From Anoxybacillus ayderensis (GTDB lineage: Bacteria; Bacillota; Bacilli; Bacillales; Anoxybacillaceae), in the NCBI RefSeq assembly GCF_000833605.1, contig NZ_JXTG01000001.1, positions 1-64,000 of the forward strand: 64,000 nt of DNA. Direction: 5' to 3'. Every line of letters begins with the position of its first letter. Within the stretch, counting starts at the first letter, position 1. This document shows, in pieces, positions 15,606-26,153 of the stretch. Below the pieces are notes generated by a model. That model was not told the origin of the DNA and made no database searches. It saw nothing but the letters and a program-made list of their open reading frames with translations. The position numbers and the translations under genes were made by a program.

Positions 15606-17621
15606 ATGATGAAAAAAGCGTTTGGTACGTTACAAAAAGTCGGTAAAGCGCTTATGCTTCCCGTTGCGATTTTACCGGCAGCAGGTATTTTGCTTGCGTT
15701 TGGTAACGCGTTACAAAACCCAGCTTTAATTGAAAAAATTCCAGCGTTAGAAACAGGCTGGGTCGAAATGGTTGCGAAAGTCATGGAGCAATCGGGTGGC
15801 ATTGTATTTGCGAACTTGCCGCTTTTATTCGCCGTTGGGGTTGCCGTCGGATTAGCTGGCGGTGAAGGGGTTGCTGGTTTAGCAGCAATCATTGGCTACT
15901 TAGTCATGAATGTAACAATGAGCGTCATTTTAGGTGTCACATCCGATCAAATCGGCACAGACCCATCGTTTGCGAACGTATTAGGTATTCCGACGTTGCA
16001 AACAGGGGTATTCGGCGGGATTATCGTCGGTATTTTAGCCGCGTATATGTACAACAAATACTTTAACATTGAGTTGCCATCTTATTTAGGTTTCTTTGCA
16101 GGGAAGCGTTTCGTTCCAATTGTAACCGCTGCATCCGCGTTAATTCTCGGTATTGCGATGACGTGGTTATGGCCGCCTGTTCAACACGGCTTAAACGCAT
16201 TTTCGCACAATATGATTGACGCAAACCGTACGTTAGCTGCATTTATTTTCGGTGTCATCGAGCGTGCATTAATTCCGTTCGGTTTACACCACATTTTCTA
16301 CTCACCGTTCTGGTTTGAGTTCGGTCAATACGTGAACAAAGCAGGCGAGCTTGTACGCGGAGACCAACGCATTTTCTTCGAACAAATTAAAGACGGTGCC
16401 GAGCTAACAGCGGGTACGTTTATGACAGGAAAATTCCCGTTCATGATGTTCGGTTTACCAGCAGCGGCGCTTGCGATTTATCATGAAGCGCGTCCAGAAA
16501 ACAAAAAAGTCGTTGCAGGGATTATGGCATCTGCCGCGTTAACATCGTTTTTAACAGGAATTACAGAACCGATTGAATTCTCATTCTTGTTCGTTGCGCC
16601 AGCATTGTTTGCGATTCATACGATTTTCGCAGGTTTATCATTTATGCTTATGCACATCTTAAACGTCAAAATCGGTATGACGTTCTCTGGCGGTGTGATC
16701 GACTACTTACTATTCGGTGTGTTGCCGGGCCGTACAGCATGGTGGCTCGTCATTCCAGTCGGTCTTGTGTTTGCGGTCATTTACTACTTCGGATTCCGTT
16801 TTGCGATTCGCAAATGGGATTTAGCAACACCAGGTCGTGAAAAAGAAACGACAGAAACGACAGCTTCAGCAGACGCAGGCGAACTTCCGCACGAAATTTT
16901 AGCGGCGCTTGGCGGAAAAGAAAATATCGCCCATTTAGATGCGTGCATCACGCGTTTACGTGTATCTGTCAACGACATTCAACATGTCGATAAAGATCGT
17001 TTAAAAGCGCTCGGCGCAGCAGGCGTATTAGAAGTCGGCAACAACATTCAAGCGATTTTCGGACCGAAATCAGACATTTTAAAAACACAAATTAAGGATA
17101 TTATGGAAGGCCGCGTGCCGACAAAAGCAGTAGAAAAAGCAAAACCAGCGGTGCAAGCGACAGGAGAAACGGAACAAGTCGCATCGCCTTTAACAGGAAA
17201 AGTCGTTCCACTTTCTGAAGTGCCAGATCAAGTGTTTTCAACAAAAATGATGGGCGACGGTTTTGCGGTTGAGCCGACAGACGGGACAGTCGTATCGCCA
17301 GTAGACGGAACGATCGTGAACGTGTTCCCGACAAAACATGCGATCGGCATTCAATCAAACACAGGTCGTGAAGTGCTCATCCACTTCGGTATTGATACAG
17401 TGAAATTAAACGGTCAAGGATTTGAAGCGCTCGTATCAGAAGGTGCAGCAGTGAAAAAAGGACAACCAATTTTAAAAGTTGACCTTGCATACGTGAAACA
17501 ACATGCTCCTTCTGTCGTCACGCCAATTATTTTCACGAACTTACAAGCAGGAGAAACAGTACAAATCGCGAAACAAGGAACAGTAACAAAAGGCGAAGAC
17601 GTTGTCGTCGTTCAAAAATAA
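15606..17621 (+). CDS. ptsG: glucose-specific PTS transporter EIICBA
   Basis: 671 residues: an EIIC membrane domain (about 1-400, with the conserved [15 protein letters not shown] loop), an EIIB domain with the phosphocysteine in [14 protein letters not shown], and an EIIA domain with the active His in [13 protein letters not shown]. It imports and phosphorylates glucose. The protein proper begins [19 protein letters not shown], so ATG 15606 or 15609 is the start; the open frame runs further upstream into the mobile element but that part is not PTS-like. No good linear Shine-Dalgarno lies directly before 15606. Controlled by GlcT. Confidence 0.95.
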   Translation: MMKKAFGTLQKVGKALMLPVAILPAAGILLAFGNALQNPALIEKIPALETGWVEMVAKVMEQSGGIVFANLPLLFAVGVAVGLAGGEGVAGLAAIIGYLVMNVTMSVILGVTSDQIGTDPSFANVLGIPTLQTGVFGGIIVGILAAYMYNKYFNIELPSYLGFFAGKRFVPIVTAASALILGIAMTWLWPPVQHGLNAFSHNMIDANRTLAAFIFGVIERALIPFGLHHIFYSPFWFEFGQYVNKAGELVRGDQRIFFEQIKDGAELTAGTFMTGKFPFMMFGLPAAALAIYHEARPENKKVVAGIMASAALTSFLTGITEPIEFSFLFVAPALFAIHTIFAGLSFMLMHILNVKIGMTFSGGVIDYLLFGVLPGRTAWWLVIPVGLVFAVIYYFGFRFAIRKWDLATPGREKETTETTASADAGELPHEILAALGGKENIAHLDACITRLRVSVNDIQHVDKDRLKALGAAGVLEVGNNIQAIFGPKSDILKTQIKDIMEGRVPTKAVEKAKPAVQATGETEQVASPLTGKVVPLSEVPDQVFSTKMMGDGFAVEPTDGTVVSPVDGTIVNVFPTKHAIGIQSNTGREVLIHFGIDTVKLNGQGFEALVSEGAAVKKGQPILKVDLAYVKQHAPSVVTPIIFTNLQAGETVQIAKQGTVTKGEDVVVVQK

Positions 17622-17657
17622 TTTACTTGCAAAATGCGTCATTTTTCGGTAAAAAAA

Positions 17658-17686
17658 CATAGAGGGTTTTCGCCCTCTATGTTTTC
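17658..17686 (+). terminator. terminator between ptsG and ptsH
   Basis: ACATAGAGGG / CCCTCTATGT perfect stem, TTTT after. Probably partial, lowering or separating ptsHI transcription from ptsG. Confidence 0.8.
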
Positions 17687-17713
17687 AAAATATAAAGTGA
17701 GGAGATGAGCAAT

Positions 17714-17977
17714 ATGCAAAAAACGTTTCAAGTAACAGCAGAATCTGGTATTCATGCCCGTCCAGCAACAATGTTAGTTCAAACAGCGAGCAAATTCGAT
17801 AGCGACATTCAATTAGAGTACAACGGCAAAAAAGTGAACTTAAAATCGATTATGGGTGTTATGTCATTAGGCATTCCACAAGGTGCGCAAATTACAATTT
17901 CAGCTGAAGGTAGCGATGCAGCAGAAGCAATCAACGCATTAACAGAAACGTTAGCAAAAGAAGGATTAGCTCAATAA
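17714..17977 (+). CDS. ptsH: phosphocarrier protein HPr
   Basis: 87 residues. [19 protein letters not shown] carries the active His (His14 here, His15 in B. subtilis) phosphorylated by enzyme I, and [12 protein letters not shown] carries the regulatory Ser (46 in B. subtilis) phosphorylated by HPrK for CcpA-mediated catabolite repression. ATG 17714 is chosen since GGAG lies 9 nt upstream; an in-frame ATG at 17705 abuts that site. Confidence 0.97.
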   Translation: MQKTFQVTAESGIHARPATMLVQTASKFDSDIQLEYNGKKVNLKSIMGVMSLGIPQGAQITISAEGSDAAEAINALTETLAKEGLAQ

Positions 17978-19692
17978 TGAAAAAACTGCAAGGGATTGCT
18001 GCATCGAATGGCATTGCCATTGCGAAGGCGTACCGTTTAGAACATCCCGATTTAACGGTTGAAAAACAAACGATTGAAAACCCAGCTGAACAAGTAAGCC
18101 GTTTCCAACAAGCGCTCGCCAAAGCGAAAGAAGAGCTAAAAGCCATTCAAGCGCACGCATTAAAAGAGCTTGGCGAAGATAAAGCGGCTATTTTCTCCGC
18201 CCATTTACTCGTACTAAGCGACCCAGAACTCGTCCAAGCTGTTGAACAAAAAATTGAACAAGAACGCGTCAATGCAGAATTTGCTCTTCATGACGTCGCA
18301 TCGATGTTTATTGCGATGTTTGAAGCGATGGACAACGAATATATGAAAGAGCGTGCTGCGGACATTCGCGATGTAACGAAACGCGTGCTTGCGCATTTAT
18401 TAGGAGTAACGATTTCAAACCCAAGCATGGTTACCGAAGAAGTCGTCGTGATCGCTGAAGACTTAACGCCGTCCGATACAGCGCAATTAAACCGAAAATA
18501 TGTGAAAGGTTTTACAACTGACATCGGCGGTCGCACATCTCACTCGGCGATTATGGCTCGTTCGATGGAAATTCCAGCTGTCGTCGGAACGAAAGAAGCG
18601 ACAGCGACGATTCAAAACGGCGACATCGTCATTATTGACGGACTTGACGGTGAAGTCATCGTCAATCCGACAGAAGAAATCATCGCCCAATATGAACAAA
18701 AACGTGCCGCATTTGCTGCGCAAAAAGCAGAATGGGCGAAGCTCGTTCACGAACAAACGACGACGAAAGACGGTCACCATGTCGAGCTTGCGGCAAACAT
18801 CGGCACGCCAAACGATGTCGAAGGTGTACTTGCGAATGGGGCAGAAGGCATCGGGCTATATCGTACAGAATTTTTGTACATGGGACGCAACGAGTTGCCG
18901 ACAGAAGAAGAACAGTTTGAAGCATATAAAACGGTATTAGAAAAAATGGAAGGAAAACCTGTTGTCGTTCGTACGCTCGATATTGGCGGCGACAAAGAAT
19001 TGCCATATTTAGACCTTCCAAAAGAAATGAACCCGTTTTTAGGTTTCCGGGCGATTCGTCTTTGCTTAGATATGCAACAAATGTTCCGTACGCAACTTCG
19101 CGCGTTGTTGCGCGCAAGCGTATACGGCAACTTAAAAGTGATGTTTCCGATGATTGCGACGTTAGACGAATTCCGTCAAGCGAAAGCGATTCTTTTAGAA
19201 GAAAAAGAAAAGCTCGTTGCGGAAGGCGTTCCGGTGTCTGATGAGATTGAAGTCGGCATGATGGTCGAAATTCCAGCTGCAGCCGTATTGGCGGATCAAT
19301 TCGCAAAAGAAGTCGATTTCTTCAGCATCGGTACAAACGACTTGATTCAATATACGATGGCGTCCGACCGAATGAACGAGCGCGTCTCATATTTATACCA
19401 ACCGTACAACCCAGCCATTTTGCGCCTCATTTATAACGTCATTGAAGCGGCGCATAAAGAAGGAAAATGGGTTGGGATGTGTGGAGAAATGGCAGGCGAG
19501 CAGCTTGCTGTGCCAATTTTACTAGCGTTTGGTTTAGATGAATTTAGCATGAGTGCCACATCAATTTTACGCGTTCGCTCACAATTAAAGAAATTGTCTA
19601 AACAAGAAGCAGAACAAGTGAAAAATCATATTTTATCGCTTGCTACAGCAGACGAAGTCGTTCGTTTCGTAAAAGAAACGTTTAACGTATAA
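17977..19692 (+). CDS. ptsI: PTS enzyme I (PEP-protein phosphotransferase)
   Basis: 571 residues, the family's standard length. The swivelling domain carries the phosphohistidine in [19 protein letters not shown]; the PEP-binding barrel contains [12 protein letters not shown] and the [16 protein letters not shown] signature, with the catalytic Cys in GMCGEMAGE. The start overlaps the ptsH stop (TAATGA). First common step of all PTS sugar uptake. Confidence 0.97.
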   Translation: MKKLQGIAASNGIAIAKAYRLEHPDLTVEKQTIENPAEQVSRFQQALAKAKEELKAIQAHALKELGEDKAAIFSAHLLVLSDPELVQAVEQKIEQERVNAEFALHDVASMFIAMFEAMDNEYMKERAADIRDVTKRVLAHLLGVTISNPSMVTEEVVVIAEDLTPSDTAQLNRKYVKGFTTDIGGRTSHSAIMARSMEIPAVVGTKEATATIQNGDIVIIDGLDGEVIVNPTEEIIAQYEQKRAAFAAQKAEWAKLVHEQTTTKDGHHVELAANIGTPNDVEGVLANGAEGIGLYRTEFLYMGRNELPTEEEQFEAYKTVLEKMEGKPVVVRTLDIGGDKELPYLDLPKEMNPFLGFRAIRLCLDMQQMFRTQLRALLRASVYGNLKVMFPMIATLDEFRQAKAILLEEKEKLVAEGVPVSDEIEVGMMVEIPAAAVLADQFAKEVDFFSIGTNDLIQYTMASDRMNERVSYLYQPYNPAILRLIYNVIEAAHKEGKWVGMCGEMAGEQLAVPILLAFGLDEFSMSATSILRVRSQLKKLSKQEAEQVKNHILSLATADEVVRFVKETFNV

Positions 19693-19719
19693 GAACCGAT
19701 TGCTTCGGTTCTTTTTTTA
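19691..19719 (+). terminator. rho-independent terminator of ptsHI
   Basis: AGAACCGA / TCGGTTCT stem followed by T7, directly after the ptsI stop. Confidence 0.88.
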
Positions 19720-19832
19720 TGGAAAAAAATCAGTACAAAACGGTCATAGACAGCGTGGCGTGAACCTTTTATAATAAAACTACAACTTTATTAATTTTTC
19801 GACAATATTCGACACAGCTAGGGGGGACTACT

Positions 19833-21812
19833 TTGTTTCGTTCATTAACGATGAAACTCACTGGTTTAATGGCCTTATTATTAGTCATTGCACTCGTTGC
19901 CTCGCAAACGGTCAACTACGTGCAAATGGCGTCTGTCATGAAAAATGATGCAAAAGTGCGTGCGGAAGCGCTTGTGACAGAGGTTGTTGACGATATCGAG
20001 CATAGCTTTGATAGCCAAGAAGATGCGCTAAAGCAATTTAGCGAAACGAAATCGTTTCAAACGTTTACAAAAACGGAAGACGCTACGTTATGGAATGAGA
20101 TTAATCAACAATTTTCGACATTTTTAAACATTCATCAAAAAGTGCAGCTCGCCTATATCGGTACAGCGAACGGCAACATGTACACGACGCCATCTGTAGA
20201 GTTGCCGCCAGATTTTGACCCGACGACGCGTCCGTGGTATAAAGCGGCTGTCGCTTCACCGGATAAAGTCATTTGGACGGAGTCGTACGTCGATGCGGTG
20301 ACAAACGATTATATCGTCACGATCGCCAAAGCGATTGTTGAAAACGGACAAGTCATTGGTGTTATCGGCTTAGACGTATCTTTAAATACGCTCGCGGAAA
20401 TGGTTGAGCAGTTTAAAGTCGGCTACAACGGATATCCGGTATTGTTTGACCAAAACAAATTTGCGATCGTTCATCCACAGTATAAAGGAAAAGATATGTC
20501 TGACCATCCGGTCGTCAAAACGATGTTTGCGAAAGAAAACGGTGCGTATGAATATGAGCAAGACGGCGAAAAGCGATTATTGTACTTTGCGACGATTCCA
20601 AAGTTAAATTGGAAAGTCGGAGCGGTATATAAAGAAAAAGATTTATTAGCGACGTTAACAGAGATCGGAAAAACGTCATGGACAGTTGTTGCCATCGCAA
20701 CGATTCTCGCCTCGCTTCTTATTTATGCCGTATCGCGTTCGATCGTCAAACCGATTATTCAGCTCAATGAGCGCGTGCAACAAGTGGCGACAGGCGATTT
20801 AACGGTGCATGTCGAGCCGAAAGGAAACGATGAAATTGCTCAGCTAACAAGCCACTTTAACGATATGGTGTCGCATATGCGTTCATTAATTGGCGAAGTC
20901 GATCGCTCAGTTGCAGAACTTGGTAGCGCGGCAGACCATTTAAGCGCTGTCTCCGAAGAAACGATGGCAACGAGCGAGCAAGTGACAACGGCGGTAACAG
21001 ATATCGCCAAAGGAGTATCCGAACAAGCGAGCAATTTAGATGCGATGAACGACCGCATGAACGACTTATCTGAAAAAATGGGTACGGTGACGCAATCGGC
21101 TGAACGAGTGAAACAACTTTCGGATGAAACGAAAGAAGCAAGCTATATGGGCATTGAAAAACTAAATGTGTTGCAAGCAAAATCGACGGAGTCGCAAAAC
21201 GAATTGCGTTCAGTAGAAACGGTCATTACGGATTTAGGGGCGAAAATGAAACAAATCGGAGCGATTATTCAAACGATTACTGACATTTCCGCACAAACGA
21301 ATTTGTTAGCGTTAAACGCTTCGATTGAAGCAGCGAGAGCAGGGGAGCACGGAAAAGGGTTTGCAGTCGTTGCCGAAGAAGTGCGTAAACTAGCAGAACA
21401 ATCCGCACAAGCGACAGAACAAATTCGCCAAACGATTACGTCCATTCAACAACAAGCCGCACTGGCTACCGAAGCGGTTGATCATACGAAACAAATGAAC
21501 GACCAACAACAAGCGGCAGTGAACGAAACAGCGGAATCGTTTATGCATATCGCAACGATGATGGAACAATTAACGTCAGCAATTGAGCATATTTTTACAC
21601 AAATTCACGACGTCAACGGCAATAAAGAACAAATTGTTGCAGCGTTACAAAACTTAGCAGCAATTTCAGAACAATCGGCTGCAGCGGCAGAAGAAGTGTC
21701 CGCATCATCGGAAGAACAGTTAAAAGCGTTAAACACTGTCACAGAAGCAGCAGAGCGGTTAAACGACATGAGCCGCTCATTGCAACAACTCATTCACCGT
21801 TTCCACGTATAA
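19833..21812 (+). CDS. methyl-accepting chemotaxis protein, double-Cache type (McpC-like)
   Basis: 659 residues: N-terminal TM (about 7-27), extracellular dCache domain (30-275) with the [20 protein letters not shown] region typical of ligand-binding dCache_1, second TM (about 280-302), HAMP, and a long signalling domain with the tip [20 protein letters not shown]. Bacillus methylation-pentapeptide-like Gln/Glu pairs are present. Position after ptsI and before ykwC is that of mcpC in B. subtilis (amino-acid and sugar/PTS taxis), but identity as McpC is inference. TTG start follows AGGGGGG. Confidence 0.88.
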   Translation: MFRSLTMKLTGLMALLLVIALVASQTVNYVQMASVMKNDAKVRAEALVTEVVDDIEHSFDSQEDALKQFSETKSFQTFTKTEDATLWNEINQQFSTFLNIHQKVQLAYIGTANGNMYTTPSVELPPDFDPTTRPWYKAAVASPDKVIWTESYVDAVTNDYIVTIAKAIVENGQVIGVIGLDVSLNTLAEMVEQFKVGYNGYPVLFDQNKFAIVHPQYKGKDMSDHPVVKTMFAKENGAYEYEQDGEKRLLYFATIPKLNWKVGAVYKEKDLLATLTEIGKTSWTVVAIATILASLLIYAVSRSIVKPIIQLNERVQQVATGDLTVHVEPKGNDEIAQLTSHFNDMVSHMRSLIGEVDRSVAELGSAADHLSAVSEETMATSEQVTTAVTDIAKGVSEQASNLDAMNDRMNDLSEKMGTVTQSAERVKQLSDETKEASYMGIEKLNVLQAKSTESQNELRSVETVITDLGAKMKQIGAIIQTITDISAQTNLLALNASIEAARAGEHGKGFAVVAEEVRKLAEQSAQATEQIRQTITSIQQQAALATEAVDHTKQMNDQQQAAVNETAESFMHIATMMEQLTSAIEHIFTQIHDVNGNKEQIVAALQNLAAISEQSAAAAEEVSASSEEQLKALNTVTEAAERLNDMSRSLQQLIHRFHV

Positions 21813-21840
21813 AGCTAGGTATGATGCCTAGCTTTTTTTA
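21811..21840 (+). terminator. rho-independent terminator after chemoreceptor gene
   Basis: AAAGCTAGG / CCTAGCTTT stem followed by T-run; overlaps the stop codon. Confidence 0.87.
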
Positions 21841-21939
21841 TATGTTTGTAACAATTTTTTTCCTTGATTTTTTTTTACATGAGAATTACGATAAATTTAG
21901 GAGAAAAGGCCTATATTTGTTTTTTTGGAGGAGAGGGAG

Positions 21940-23184
21940 ATGGATCAGTCGCTTATGGCGGCGTTAGAAAGTTTGCGCATTGCGCTTCATGTGACGCGCG
22001 TTGCTATTTTTCGCTTACATACAACCACTCAAACATATACGTTACAACGCATTCATCATATACAAACACCCTCTTCACGTCCTCTCATGCGTGATAACAT
22101 CGTGCTTGCGACAGAACATGCCCATTGTTTTGCGCATTTGTATGACGGAAATGTGTTCGTTGGGCATACAGATGAATTAGAAGGTGATGTGCGCACCATT
22201 TTTGAAGAATGGGACATTCAATCGTTTATGATCGCTCCCATTTTTATTCACGATGAACGGTGGGGGTTTTTAAGCGTCGTCGATTGCGAACAAAAAAGGA
22301 CGTTTCCCGCTCATGAACGCGCCATTTTTTTGGCGATCGCCCGCACGATTGGCGAGTCGATTAAACGGGAACAAACGTTACATGAACTGCAACGAATGAA
22401 ACAAGAAATGGAACAAATGAATGCGACGTTGCAGCGAAAAGTAGAAGAAGAAGTGCGTAAAAACCGCGAAAAAGATTTTATGCTCATCGAGCAATCACGC
22501 TATGCGACGATGGGAGAAATGTTAAGAAACATCGCTCATCAATGGCGCCAACCGTTAAATGTGCTCGGCTTGCTTTTGCAAGATATACAAGAAGCGTATG
22601 CATATGGAGAACTAGACGAATTGTATTTGCGCACGTCCATTCAAAAATGTTTCATCCAAATTCAACATATGTCGCGAACGATTAACGACTTTCGCAACTT
22701 TTTTAAACCGCATAAAGAAGCGACATATTTTCGACCGATTCAAGCGATTCGCCAAGCGTTAAAAATTATTTCAGCGAGTTTAGATCATTACGGCGTTCAC
22801 TTGCACGTCGAAAATCGCACGCGTGCGCATATGTACGGATTTCCGAACGAAATGAGCCAAGTGCTCATTAATTTGTTGACGAATGCGTGCGAGCAGTTTG
22901 TTGCGCGCGATATTGCACGACGAATCATTTGCGTGCGCACATATGCGGACGACTCGTTTATTTACATCCAAGTGAAAGATAATGCAGGCGGCATTGATGA
23001 AACAATACAAAAACATATGTTCGAACCGTATGTGACGACGAAAAAAGACGGAACAGGGCTCGGATTATATATGTCAAAAATGATTGTCACGAAAATGAAC
23101 GGGGATGTATTCGTTTCATCATCGCAAAAAGGAGCGACGTTTACGATTCGCATGCCGCGATATGAAAGGGGAAGGGGATTATGA
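21940..23184 (+). CDS. GAF-domain sensor histidine kinase (HQWRQP type)
   Basis: 414 residues, no membrane helices. A GAF domain (about 5-140) is followed by a coiled coil (145-180), an H box NIAHQWRQPLNVLGL with His200, and an HATPase domain (LINLLTNACEQ, DNAGGI, GTGLGLYM). The HQWRQPLN form of the H box is common in proteobacterial kinases and less so in bacilli. ATG 21940 lies 5-6 nt behind GGAGGAGAGGG. Its stop overlaps the start of a response-regulator diguanylate cyclase gene, making a clear cognate pair. Signal unknown; the GAF domain suggests a small soluble ligand. Confidence 0.85.
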   Translation: MDQSLMAALESLRIALHVTRVAIFRLHTTTQTYTLQRIHHIQTPSSRPLMRDNIVLATEHAHCFAHLYDGNVFVGHTDELEGDVRTIFEEWDIQSFMIAPIFIHDERWGFLSVVDCEQKRTFPAHERAIFLAIARTIGESIKREQTLHELQRMKQEMEQMNATLQRKVEEEVRKNREKDFMLIEQSRYATMGEMLRNIAHQWRQPLNVLGLLLQDIQEAYAYGELDELYLRTSIQKCFIQIQHMSRTINDFRNFFKPHKEATYFRPIQAIRQALKIISASLDHYGVHLHVENRTRAHMYGFPNEMSQVLINLLTNACEQFVARDIARRIICVRTYADDSFIYIQVKDNAGGIDETIQKHMFEPYVTTKKDGTGLGLYMSKMIVTKMNGDVFVSSSQKGATFTIRMPRYERGRGL

Positions 23185-24449
23185 TTACGGTACAAACAGA
23201 TATTAAAGTATTGTATGTTGAAGATGAGCCGGGCGCGCGCGATATGTTAACGCGTTTATTAAAACGGCGCATTCGCGACGTAAAAGTCGCGAAAAACGGT
23301 CAAGAAGCGCTCGAACTATTTATGACATTTCGACCTGACATCGTCATTACAGATATTAAAATGCCTTTCTTGAATGGGTTAGAACTCATCCGCCATATTC
23401 GCACGATTGATGAGCATGTGCAAATTATTATTACGACTGCCTATGACGACAACGATTTTTTCATTCGCGCCATCGAATACGGGGTAAATCATTTTATTTT
23501 AAAGCCAATTGACCATGAAAAATTTTTGCAATCGTTGCAACATTCCATTTATCAACGTCAGCTCGAGCTTGAGCTTGAAAAACAAAAACAATATACGCGC
23601 ACCATTATCGACTTTCAAGAAAACTTAATATGCATTTTAAACGATGAACGGTTGTTAGATTGCAATTTATCGTTTCAACGTTTTTTCGGGCAAGAACAAA
23701 TGGAAAAACTTCGTGCCGGTCGGGCGCACGTATGCGATTATTTTCTTCATGAACCCGGCTATTTTTATATGAAAGGGGAAAGGCGTTGGATTCGTCCGCT
23801 TATTGACCGCACCATTCCGTTTTTAAAGGTAAAACTGATGTGTAAACAAGGGGAAGAGCACGTCTTTTTAGTGAAAGCGACGTCGTTTCCAGATGAATCG
23901 GAGTCGTATTTAGTCGTCTTTACCGACATTACCGCACTTGAAGAAGAAAGCAAGCGAAACGAGTTTTTAGCGACGAAAGACCCGCTCACAAAAACGTTTA
24001 ACCGACTAAAATTTGATGAGTTTTTTACGCGTGAAATTCAGCGTGCAAAGCGATACAAACATACGTTTTCCATCATTTTATTTGACATTGATCATTTTAA
24101 AAAAGTGAACGATACGTATGGACATGACGTTGGTGATGCGGTGTTAGTGCGCATGTGTGAAGCCATTTCAAACCGTTTGCGCGATTGTGACATTTTGGCG
24201 CGTTGGGGTGGGGAAGAGTTTATTATTTTAGCCCCTGCAACATCGCGAACAGGCGCATATCGTTTAGCGGAATCGTTACGTCATTTAGTGGAAACCGTTC
24301 ATTTCCCGAAAGTCGGGCATATTACGTGCAGCTTTGGCGTGTGCGAATATGAACAAGGAATGACGAAAGAGCAAATGGTGAAGCGAGCCGACGAAGCGCT
24401 ATATGAAGCAAAGCGTGGAGGAAGGAATCGCGTCGTCGTTAGCGAATAG
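23181..24449 (+). CDS. response regulator with PAS and GGDEF domains (diguanylate cyclase)
   Basis: 422 residues: REC domain (8-125; phosphoacceptor Asp in VITDIKMP, Lys in FILKPID), a PAS-like middle (140-255), and a GGDEF domain (265-420) with intact RWGGEEF active site and an RxxD product-inhibition site (RDCD) five residues before it. It should make c-di-GMP when phosphorylated by the kinase encoded just upstream (ATGA overlap). FDIDHFKKVNDTYGHDVGD is the substrate/metal-binding segment. Confidence 0.9.
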   Translation: MITVQTDIKVLYVEDEPGARDMLTRLLKRRIRDVKVAKNGQEALELFMTFRPDIVITDIKMPFLNGLELIRHIRTIDEHVQIIITTAYDDNDFFIRAIEYGVNHFILKPIDHEKFLQSLQHSIYQRQLELELEKQKQYTRTIIDFQENLICILNDERLLDCNLSFQRFFGQEQMEKLRAGRAHVCDYFLHEPGYFYMKGERRWIRPLIDRTIPFLKVKLMCKQGEEHVFLVKATSFPDESESYLVVFTDITALEEESKRNEFLATKDPLTKTFNRLKFDEFFTREIQRAKRYKHTFSIILFDIDHFKKVNDTYGHDVGDAVLVRMCEAISNRLRDCDILARWGGEEFIILAPATSRTGAYRLAESLRHLVETVHFPKVGHITCSFGVCEYEQGMTKEQMVKRADEALYEAKRGGRNRVVVSE

Positions 24450-24474
24450 TATAGCGTGAGAGGAGGCGGATGAA

Positions 24475-25242
24475 ATGAAAACAGCGATTGTTGCTGCGTC
24501 GAGCCAAGGGCTCGGTAAAGCGATTGCGACAAAACTCGTTTCGCAAGGCGTCCATGTCATGCTTGCGAGCCGCGATGAGCGAAAATTGCACGAAGTCGCT
24601 GAACAGTTAAATGCGCTCGGAAAAGGGAAGGCGGCATATACGGTGACGGATGTGACGAATCGAGAAATGATCGAGCAGCTAGTAGAAAAAACGGTGGAAA
24701 CGTTCGGCGACATTCATTTGTTAGTCAATAACTCTGGGGGACCACCGACAGGGACGTTTGCGACGTTGACAGACGATGATTGGCAACGAGCGTTTGAGTT
24801 AAATGTGTTAAGCTACGTGCGTCTTATTCGCGCAGCGTTACCGCATTTGAAAAAGACGAAAGGAAAAATTGTAAATATCGCCTCATCGTCCATTAAAGAG
24901 CCGATTCCGGGACTGCTTCTTTCCAATACGTTTCGCCTCGGCATCGTCGGTTTGACGAAAACGCTCGCGCAAGAGCTCGCCCCGTATGGCATTTTAATTA
25001 ATACCGTTGCACCGGGACGCATTGCGACAGAGCGTGTCGCCTATTTAGACGAACAAAATGCGAAAAAGCTCGGCATTCGCAAAGAAGAACTAGAAGCGCG
25101 CATGAAAGCGACGATTCCGCTCGGACGTTACGGCACGCCAGAAGAATTTGCGAACGTCGTCGCCTTTTTATTGTCCGATGAAAATACGTATATGACAGGA
25201 CAGTCGCTTGTAGTGGATGGCGGCATGGTGAAAGCGATTTAA
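24475..25242 (+). CDS. short-chain dehydrogenase/reductase family protein, atypical active site
   Basis: 255 residues. The Rossmann glycine motif is altered (AASSQGLGKAIA in place of TGxxxGxG), NNSGGPP stands for NNAG, and after the Ser region SSSIKEPIPG the usual YxxxK is not evident: the sequence reads LLLSNTFRLGIVGLTK. The C-terminal GRYGTPEEFANVVAFLLSD and MTGQSLVVDGGM are standard. Similar proteins are annotated as 3-oxoacyl-ACP-reductase-like; the real reaction is unclear. ATG follows GAGAGGAGG. It is 24 bp after the cyclase gene and 15 bp before ykwC. Confidence 0.8.
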   Translation: MKTAIVAASSQGLGKAIATKLVSQGVHVMLASRDERKLHEVAEQLNALGKGKAAYTVTDVTNREMIEQLVEKTVETFGDIHLLVNNSGGPPTGTFATLTDDDWQRAFELNVLSYVRLIRAALPHLKKTKGKIVNIASSSIKEPIPGLLLSNTFRLGIVGLTKTLAQELAPYGILINTVAPGRIATERVAYLDEQNAKKLGIRKEELEARMKATIPLGRYGTPEEFANVVAFLLSDENTYMTGQSLVVDGGMVKAI

Positions 25243-25257
25243 AATGAGGTGAAACAT

Positions 25258-26124
25258 ATGCAAACGATCGGTTTTATTGGGCTTGGTGTGATGGGAAAAA
25301 GCATGGCGCGACATTTGCTTCGGGCAGGTTATTCGCTCATCGTATATACGCGGACAAAAGAAAAAGCGGAGGATATATTGGCGGAAGGGGCAGTATGGAA
25401 AGATGCGGTGAAAGACGTCGCTAAAGTGGCAGACGTCGTCATGACGATGGTCGGCGAGCCGCACGATGTCGAGCACGTATATTTTGGTGACGACGGCATT
25501 CTTGCAAATGCAAAACGGGGGACGTATGTCATTGACTTTACGACGTCTAAGCCATCGCTTGCGGTACGCATTCACGAAGCGGCGAAAGAAAAAGGGATAT
25601 TTGCCCTTGATGCACCTGTATCGGGGGGAGATATTGGTGCGCGCGACGGCACGTTATCTATTATGGTTGGCGGCGATAAAGAGGCGTTTTCGGCATGCAT
25701 GCCGCTTCTTTCTCATTTAGGAAAAAATATCGTTTGGCAAGGAGAAGCAGGGGCGGGACAACATACGAAAATGTGCAATCAAATTGCGATTGCGACAAAT
25801 ATGATCGGCGTATGTGAAGCGCTCGTGTATGCGGAAAAAGCAGGATTAGATCCGGAACGAGTGTTGCGCAGCATTTCACAAGGTGCAGCATCCAGCTGGT
25901 CGCTTTCCAACTTAGCCCCAAGAATGCTTGCGGGCGATTTTGCTCCCGGTTTTTATGTGAAACATTTTATTAAAGACATGGGCATTGCGCTTGCAGAAGC
26001 GGAAACGCTCGGCTTGTCGCTTCCGGGGTTAAAGCTTGCGAAACAGTTGTATGAATCGCTTGCTGAACGGGGAGAAGGACAGAGCGGGACGCAGGCGTTA
26101 TATAAATGGTATAAAGAATGGTAA
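25258..26124 (+). CDS. ykwC: beta-hydroxyacid dehydrogenase YkwC
   Basis: 288 residues of the 3-hydroxyisobutyrate/6-phosphogluconate dehydrogenase superfamily. N-terminal GFIGLGVMGKSMARHLL binds NAD(P); DAPVSGGDIGARDGTLSIMV is the substrate-binding signature, and the catalytic Lys lies in GQHTKMCNQ. ATG 25258 is preferred over GTG 25249, since GAGGTG overlaps the latter. Substrate not known; the gene sits near ptsGHI and patA as in B. subtilis. Confidence 0.88.
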   Translation: MQTIGFIGLGVMGKSMARHLLRAGYSLIVYTRTKEKAEDILAEGAVWKDAVKDVAKVADVVMTMVGEPHDVEHVYFGDDGILANAKRGTYVIDFTTSKPSLAVRIHEAAKEKGIFALDAPVSGGDIGARDGTLSIMVGGDKEAFSACMPLLSHLGKNIVWQGEAGAGQHTKMCNQIAIATNMIGVCEALVYAEKAGLDPERVLRSISQGAASSWSLSNLAPRMLAGDFAPGFYVKHFIKDMGIALAEAETLGLSLPGLKLAKQLYESLAERGEGQSGTQALYKWYKEW

Positions 26125-26153
26125 AAAGGTGCTTTTAGCGAGCACCTTTTTTT
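26123..26153. terminator. bidirectional terminator between ykwC and patA
   Basis: AAAAAGGTGC / GCACCTTTTT stem with T-run on the plus strand and A-run at the other side; both stop codons lie within or next to it. Confidence 0.87.

Noticed and set aside
18635-19306. Several overlapping frames on both strands within ptsI
   Set aside because: All are shadows of the highly conserved ptsI coding frame.
19740-19832. SigD (motility) promoter before the chemoreceptor gene
   Set aside because: No TAAA-N15-GCCGATAT-like pair could be found with confidence.
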